Positions 37,401-46,400 of a DNA stretch of 64,000 bases are shown here, one piece after another (position 1 is the first letter of the stretch; every line of letters starts with the position of its first letter). Source of the DNA: Onthophagus taurus (lineage: Eukaryota; Arthropoda; Insecta; Coleoptera; Scarabaeidae); contig NC_091967.1 in assembly GCF_036711975.1 (NCBI RefSeq), positions 1,426,001 to 1,490,000 on the forward strand, in the 5' to 3' direction. Made by a program: the position numbers and the translations under genes. The notes under the pieces were generated by a model. It was not told the origin of the DNA. It did no database searches and saw nothing but the letters and a program-made list of their open reading frames with translations.

Positions 37401-40400
37401 GTTGATGACGATTGTTTCTACTGGTAAACTATTACTTTTCTTCTTTTGTATCCGGCGTTCCAGCGATTCAAACTTCTCGATGTGCGTGTCACGGGTCTTC
37501 TGGAATTCACCAATTATTCAAAGGGCAATATGATTTGTAATGAAGATTTATCGTTATTCTCAGGTTCTATGTCATTAGTCTAATAACTCTTCTAAGACTT
37601 CAAAATCTTGAGTGTTACTCGTATGAATATGAGAAGTTGAGCTGTGGAACTAATATCAGTGGATTCGTCGAGTGCTAATGAAAAAAATTCAATGATCTTA
37701 GTTTTTTCAGTTAATTGTTCCGCAATATTACCTGACAAAGTCATAATTCGTCTTTGGATAGTCATACGATTCAGTTGAATTTTCTCAAACTTTTTTGCTG
37801 TTTCTGGACACATTTTCTTAGCGGCAATTTCTATGCATTCTTTTACAAAATCCCCATCATTGAAGGGGCGACTTCGCTTTGCTATCATTCGAGAAATTTC
37901 ATAACTAACTTCTTTAGCTGTTTCTGAACCTTGAATGGGTTTTATAAACATAGCTTGCTGACCAATAAGCTCCCGTCTCAGTTTTATGGACGTCGCTCAC
38001 AATATCAAAAGAAACAAAGTACTTTAATATTTATTATTTTTCGAATGTACGAGAATATTATTTTTGCTGTCGGTCTGTGCATCTCTGCCATAAACAAATA
38101 TAAACATTATCTGTTTTTTATTTAAATCAATTGTCAAAGTGTCGTCAAGTTGGTATTGAAAGTAAAAGCGCATGTCGTAACTTTTACTTTAATTGTGTGC
38201 CACCACTGTCTATCAAATTTGTTAAGATTGATTAAAAAACAATTTTCATACAATTTTTTTGCTGCTAAATCTACCATAAAAATGTTAAGAAAGGGTGGAA
38301 CGGGATGTCAACTGTCTAAACGCGAAAAAAACTCTATAATTAGGTATTGTGAAGAAGTACAGACGGAGACACCAAATACGAATTTAAAATATATATGTGA
38401 TAAAGCTTCACGTATTTTTGATGTATGTGTATTGCACTTGAGTTTTAAAATTAAATTTATATTCAACATAATTGTATTAGGTTCACAGCACGACGGTTTT
38501 TAAAATTATTCAAACCTACAAAAAATATCAAACTGTAAAAAAAACCAAAAACACAAGGGCGTTGTAAAATGAACTACAAAACGGATAATAATTTATATTT
38601 TATTAAAGAAGAGTTAGGAAGACAAATACAAAAATTGCATGAAAAGAAACAGTATTTTAATCTTAATGATTTACTTAATTTTGCAAGAAATGAATGTGAT
38701 TTTACTAATGGTAGATCAAAATTACATAAAATTATAAAATCTATGGGATATAGATATAAAAAGATTAGCAATAGGAAAGTGTTAATTGAGCAACCACATA
38801 TAGTTTCAAAAAGAATTACATTTTTAAAGACATACTTGCAATACCTAGAATCCGGAGAGTATACTTTTGTTTTTCTTGACGAAACTTGGATTTACGAAAA
38901 TGGCACCCAAGTTTATCAATGGGTAAATGAAAATGAAAGATTCGGTATTCCGTAAAGAGCAGAAGGCGAAGGAAAAAGATTTGCAATCTTTTTGCACTTC
39001 GTCAGGGTTTTTGCCAAATTGCGATCTCTTGCTCAGTGACAACACGAAGCACAGAGATTGTCATAAAAATATGACGTCAATTATTTTTATGGAATGGGTG
39101 AAAAATCAATTACTTCCAGCATTAAATAATTTGGGATCGAAGTGTGCGGTAGTAATGGATAATGCTCCATATCACTCAAAACAAATCGAGAAAGCTCCAA
39201 GTTTCTGCACAAAAAAAAATGATATGAAAAAATGGTTAACTGAACATAATATACAGTTTGAACCAACCTTAAATAAAAAATCGTTATGGGAAATAATCCG
39301 TTATTACAAGCCTCAAATTGAAAAATCCTTTGAAATTGACAAATTAATAAGAGACCATGGCCATACTGTTCTTCGCCTTCCTCCATACAATTGCCAATAT
39401 AATCCCATTGAACTATGTTGGGCGTTCTTAAAAACTTATTACAATAAACATGTTCAGTCCAGCTCGGAGAAAAAGATCTGTCGTGTCAAGGAGACTTGGC
39501 AAAAAGCTCTTGGTCATTACACTCCGGAGATGTGGGCAAATAGTGTTCGCCACTGTGAAGAACTACTTAAAAAAGATTGGACAACATTAATGGGAAATTC
39601 ATTAATAACTGATTTACCTCCTGTCATCATCCAACTAGCGGAAGACTCAGATTCTTCCAGTAATTCTGATTTTTAAACAATATTCAAATTTTAATTATAG
39701 CACTTAATTATGTTATCTTAATATATTGCTCACGAGTTTTAACTTCAAAACGTAGATATTAGCCAAGTGACGAGAGATTAGTGGCTTCGTCTTTAAAGTG
39801 ACAATCAGTGACAACTTCGTTTAGAATATACACAACCTTACTTATTATTTAGTGGAAAATATTATAAAGCGTGGTCATAGAACATGGTATCTAGGGTGGT
39901 ACAGACCGTTTTTTTATAAAAATTTGACAATGACAATTGATTTAAATAAAAAACAAATTATAATCATAAATTATTAAATTAGATCTATTTTTTATTGTAT
40001 TAAATTAGTCGCAGTGACAAATATATTTGCATGGTGTAAGTTGACCTTTACACATTATGCGTTATCAATTAACACGTTTTATTTTGAATAGTTTCAATGT
40101 CAGCTTTAAATTAAGCCGTGAACCATTCTGACCTAGCTAACCTTTTAAATAGTTTATTGCTTTATTAATTGATCAGATGATTTAAAATAGTCTTATTTGG
40201 TTCTAAATCGTGTTGTTTGACCTATACGAACAATTTTTTTTTCAAAGTTGATTGTAGCAATAAATAATTTAATTTTATTATTACAATAGACAGTCATCAA
40301 ATTGATGACATGGTTATTATTTCTAAGCAACTTAGCACTTTTACACAAAGAAACCTGTACTTGAGTTAGTAAAATCAATTGTTGATAATGCGTAAGAATT

Positions 40401-43400
40401 TGTTGAAGATTCTACCGGCCCGAGTAGGCATATCTTTGAAGAAAGACAAAGCTATAGACGAGTCGGTTATTCGAAACGCGTTCAACCAACCAACAGCAGA
40501 CGTTCTTCGGTTGCACCAAACGGTTAGTCGTTTCGGTTGGCGAACTGGTTCTTTTAGAACCCAAGTCTTTCATTGTTAAAACGATTTTTTAACTGACCAT
40601 TTTTATTTTGAATAAAATTTTGTGATTAGGTGAAACGAGTGAAAAAACGGCTTTACAACAACCGGTAAAGTTACAGCCGTCTTGGGAGGAAGCTAATTTA
40701 CCGGAAGAAGAACTCAATTTTCAAAAGATGAGTATGGATGAGGCTAGTTTACAACTTAATGCGCCCAAAGATCGGTATCAATTGGTTTATTGGATCTTTT
40801 TGTTGCACGGAATTGGTGTGTTGACCCCGTGGAACATGTTTATTACAGCAAACGATGTAAGTTTGAATTATTCAATATATATTATTAGTTATGCAAAGTC
40901 GAACAATTCTAATTTATAATATATAGTAAAATATGATTAGAAAGGATAATATACCATAACTTTAACAGCTTGTTGAGGTAGACTTTTTTAGACCTTGAAC
41001 TCTTACGAATTTTAGATTAGGATATGAAAAACGATTTGTTGTGTATCGAGTCCGTTTACATAAACAACATCGTTTATTTTTTGATAATAAATCTTTCGCG
41101 TACTTTGCCGTTACAATAAATGAAGTTTCGATAATTTTCTAACTTTAATTTAAATACCTCGAGAAATGTATCATCAAACCAGTTTATATTGCGCCAGTTT
41201 CTTTGATTATATATAATATGGATTGAGCTAACGAGAGAGATAGCTTGCGCAAGGTGATCGAACCGAGATAGACATAGAAGCGTACTGCCATATAATGGGT
41301 GTACTGATAGAAGTGAGATAGATATAGAAGCGTACTGACATATAATATATCTATCTTTGTTACACTTTCACATTATCGCTTTCCATCTGCGTCTATTCAC
41401 CTTGAGCAACATTTTTGTTAGTAGATATATTCAGTTAGCTCAATCCATATTATATATAATCAAAGGCCAGTTTTCATTTTTAATGCCATAGCTCAGCGTT
41501 TCTCAACGTTTCAGTATTTGGGCCCCAATTTTCAATAACAATTTTTATGGCGCCCCCCTACCTTTCTTTTGCGTCATTTGTTTAAAAATTTTGGCAGCAG
41601 CCAGCATGAAACCTAATAAACTTAGACGCCATTTGGAAACACTTCATAGTGAGTACGTTAACAAGCCCCGAGAATTCTTTGAATTAAAATTAGTCATATA
41701 TATGAAGAGCAAATATCATTCTTCAAAAAAACTTTGTTTGTGAACGAAAAAGTTTTACTTGCCTCTTACAAACTATCATATAAAATAGCCAGATATAAAA
41801 GGCCTCACACCATTGGTGAAGACCTTATTCTGCCAGTATGTTTAGAGATAATTTTGCCAAACAATTACAATTCATACCTCTTTCAAATTATACTGTTGTC
41901 TGCCGAATTGGTGATATAGCCGAAGATGTACAGCATCAGCTTCTTGAAAAGTTGTGTGACAAATTGTTTTCGATTCAGCTTGACGAGATAGCAATAAAGA
42001 CGCTCATTTAATTGCCTATGTCTGATTTTGTGATCGTATATCGGTAGTAGAAGAACTACTTTTCTGCATACGTAGAGAACTCAAAGCAAAAGCACTCGCT
42101 TTGTTTGATATTTTAAATGATTTTATTAATGAGGCAAACATAGAGTGGAAGAATATGCACCAATGGTGATTCTACAATGTGTGGAAGATTTCAAAGCGTA
42201 CAAGCACTTGTGAAACAAAAATCTCCGCAATGTGACTGCACCTATTGTATGATCCACAGAAAAGCATCGCGTGGGAAATTTCTACAACGTGTTTATGAGT
42301 TAAAAGAGGAAATTGCCAATTTTCAAGAAGAGGAAAACCGCCTGGAAGCCAAAAAGTTTCGAGATGCTTTATTTGTGATGAAATTGGTTATATATTCGAG
42401 AAATTAAATACCCTGAATCTACAACTCCAAGGAGCAAACACACATATGTTGGATAGCAGTGATAAAGTTAGTGCATTCTGTAGAAATTTGGAGCTGTGGA
42501 GCAGAAATGTGAAACAAAAAAAACTAGAAATGTTCGCAAATGTGAATGAGTGTGTCAAAACATACAAGGAAGAAGAACAGTATGTGACAGTTGTTTTTGT
42601 AACAATAGCAAGTCATTTAGCCATGTTGACATAGAATTTTGAAAAGTATTTTCTTGCTGACGACAAATTGGTAGCAAGTTACGAGTGGGTTCGAACTACT
42701 CACGAAGGTCTCTCAACTGCAGAAGAAGAAATCTTCATACACTCTACTGCAAGGGGCGAAATTTAGTAATAGAGAGAATTTAGTAATAAAACTCTCTTTG
42801 AATTTTGGGCGGGAGTGGATGATGCATTTTCTCCACTGAAAACAAGAGCATTTCGTATATTATTGCCATTTTCAACATCCTACCTTTGTGAAGCCGGATT
42901 TTCTGCGGTGGCTGCTTTAAAGACAAAATATAGGACTCGACTGAATATAGGTCAAAGAACTGAGAGTGGCTATTTGTAATATAAAACCTTCTTTTGAAAA
43001 ACTTTGCTGTGCGAGACAGGCCCAAGGGAGTCACTAATAATTATAATCATTACAGCTACTTTTAATTTAGTACTGATGAGTCTATTATTAGTTTCATTTG
43101 GCATTTGACAGTGCCTACTGATACAATCATATTTATAGTAATTAAATACATAGGTAGTAGTACGAGTGTATTAGTTTAAATGTGTACTGTACTTACTTAA
43201 GTTTTTTGAATGTCAGAATGACATTAATTTTTTATTAGTAATTATCTTTTTTTTCATTTTGATGTGTTGGCGCCCCCCATGCAGAATTATGACGCCCCCT
43301 AGGGGGGCGCGCCCCACAGGTTGAGAAACGCTGCCATAGCTGCTCTATTAGCATGTTATGGTGATTGGGTAGTTGGCTAAAATGTCTCTACAAAACCTAT

Positions 43401-46400
43401 GTGTATCTCGAAGTCTTTTGCAATCAATTGGAGATGTTCGACTTGTTGCAAATTATTTTTTTACGATTTAATTTTTTTTTTTAGTATTTCACAACGTACA
43501 AATTAAGTTATGATTACACCGGTCAAAATACAACTTATAGCGACACATTCTTACAAAATTTAGGATTCGCCTCGCAAGTTCCTAACTTAGCCTTTAATTG
43601 GCTAAACATTTTTGTAGTCTTGGGGTAAGTTAATTAAAGCTTCATCTCATTTAATTTTTAAGTAGATATCCTTTTAAATTTATTTTAGTGGTAACTTGAC
43701 AACAAGGATTGTTTGGAGTATATGGGTTGAAGTCATAATTTTTCTTTTTACGATTATTTTAGCAATGATGGATACAAGCGGATGGCCTGGAACGTTTTTT
43801 TGGCTAACAATGTGTTCTGTAGTATTACTCAACAGTAATATTAAACATAAATTAATTTAATTTTTATTTTATCATTATTTTATTGTAGTGATGAACGGTG
43901 TTTATCAAAATACAATTTTTGGTATGGCCGCAAAACTACCTCCGAAATATACAGGGGCTGTAATTTTGGGTAGTAACATAAGCGGAACGTTCACTGCCAT
44001 CGTTTCCGTCATTTCGAAATTGGTTTCATCGAACCAAAGGATGGCCGCCATCTATTATTTCATAACGGCTCTATTAGTGCTGTTAGTTTGTTTTGATACG
44101 TACTTTGCACTGCCTTTAAACGTAAAAACGTACCTTTCATTTTCGAATTTCGTCAAAAACGTTTGCTTAATGAATATTTCAGAGATTCTACAGGCACCAT
44201 GAATTGAAAGAGAAACGGGACGCCGAATTGCGAAAAGGAAAAGATACCAAAACTGAAAAAACACCTTATTTGTTGGTTTTTAAACAAGCTTACCCGCAAC
44301 TATTAAATATTTTTATGGTGTTTTTTGTAACGTTATCTTTATTTCCCGCAGTTCAAGCACGTAAGGTAATATTAAGATTTTTTTAACAAATCTTAATTTT
44401 TTTTTGTTTAGGTATTTTAAAAAGCGATGATAACTTCTTTGTACCTGACAATTTATATTCTGATGTTACTTGTTTTTTAACATTTAATATTTGTGCTATG
44501 CTTGGTAGTTTTTTTACGAAGTATTTTACCTGGGTAAGTAATCAAAAATTAATTTGATAAATTTCAGTTATTATTTTAACCTTCCATTACACTGTCACTA
44601 CGGGTGGCTGCCCGCAGGGAGGGGTGTTATCTCCCCTGCTTTGGTCCCTCCTAGTTGACGATCTGATTGCGATAGTCGAAGCCGTTGGTGTAGAAATACA
44701 AGCTTATGCTGATGACATTGTCGTTATGGTCAAAGGAACCTGTTTGCCGAGGATATCTAAAGTCCTCCAGGTGACCCTAGATACCATTTGCGCTTGGTGT
44801 AAGGGAGAGAACCTCTCAATAAACCCGCAAAAGACAATTGTTGTGCCCTTCACCAGGAAGCGAAAGTTGGATGGACTAATCCGCCCAACTATCCAAGGTG
44901 AAGAAATTCGTTTCTCAAAGGAAGTCAAATATCTAGGAGTAATCCTAGACAAAACCCTGTCATGGAATGGACATTTGCAGGGAGTTTTGCACAAAGCTAG
45001 ACTATCCTTGTGGACTTGTCGCAGTCTTTGTGGAAAAAATTGGGACTGTGGTTAGACCTATGATCACATACGGAGCAGCAGCCTGGTATAGGAAAGTCCG
45101 ACAGACTTCAGTTATCAGTAAACTTTCACGAATTCAACGAGTAGCTGGATTGGCAATCTCTGGTGCGATAGGCACAACGCCAACTCTAGCAATGGAGGTT
45201 CTGCTTGGCCTATCTCCTCTGCATTTGCATATAGAGAAAGTGGCTAGAACAACCATTTACAGATTTAAGCAATATGCTCAAAACTGTTCCGACATGTCCT
45301 ACCAATAGGCTGCGGAAGACATTATAAGCACTGATACTGTGCTATCAATGCCGTCAGATTTGGCGGTATCACTATCAGTGATTAATGCTCGATACCAGAT
45401 TGTACTGCCTGAGCGGCAGTCCTGGATCGAAAATGAAAATTCTCTGGTTCGGGCAGACATTTGCTTGTACACAGATGGATCAAAAACGCCTGAAGGGGTA
45501 GGAGCAGGAGTATACTGCCAGACACCTCGAATTAAGCAAGCCTACAGCCTGGGTACGTACTGTACTGTATTCCAGGCGGAAGTATTTACTATTGACATGG
45601 GTGCTAAAATCCTTCTTGAAAAATGATTGTAAGAGAACATTAAACACATTGAGTTGTGATAACAGAGTCTCTCTGATCTGGGTCCCGGGTCACTCTGGGG
45701 TTGCTGGCAATGAAGCGGCAGATAAGCTAGCACAAGATGGCAGCGCTGAAGCGTTTGTGGGGCCGGAACCAGCAGTTGGTGTATCATTTGCGATGGCCAA
45801 ATATAGGATTGGACTGTGGGCTGAAGAGAGACTTCGCGTACTGTGGACCAGTTCTCCTGGAATGAGACATGCTAAGGTGTTTATTAACATCGCCATTGTC
45901 AAACCCGGGAATATTTTAGGACTTGCCCGTAGTAGCATAAAAGTTCTAATGGGTGTTTTTACTGGGCACTGCCGATTAAAAGCACACCTCAACTTGTTGG
46001 GTTTAGCCGACGGTCGTAGACCGAGTCGTGTAATCACAAGAGTACTGTAATTATGCTCTAGCCCACGTGTGATATACAGCATTTTATCTGCGAGTGCTAA
46101 AAATTACTAAAAAATCAATTTCTTTAAAAAAGTCATCAACAACATGTTTACTCATCTGGAATAAGTGTTTCGAAATGTAAAAACATAACAATTAATGTTT
46201 ATAATAAATAGTATTGTTTCTCTGTAAGTAGATAGCACTTTTTCTTTTGTATTGTTGCTCGTTTCAATAAATTAAGTCTGTTCTGATTAGGCTAAAAATG
46301 CGTTACGTAATGAAACCAGTGCGGTAATGAACTTCATTACGTAACTCAAATCACCTCAAATGCGTGCGGTAATGATGACTTATCCAAGCAGTCGTTGATA

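Noticed and set aside
40388..40522. 45-codon frame MRKNLLKILPARVG... as a full first ENT exon
   Set aside because: Its own donor (CG|GTTAGT at 40522) leaves phase 0, which would put a stop soon after the 40630 acceptor; only the earlier donor at 40391 fits.
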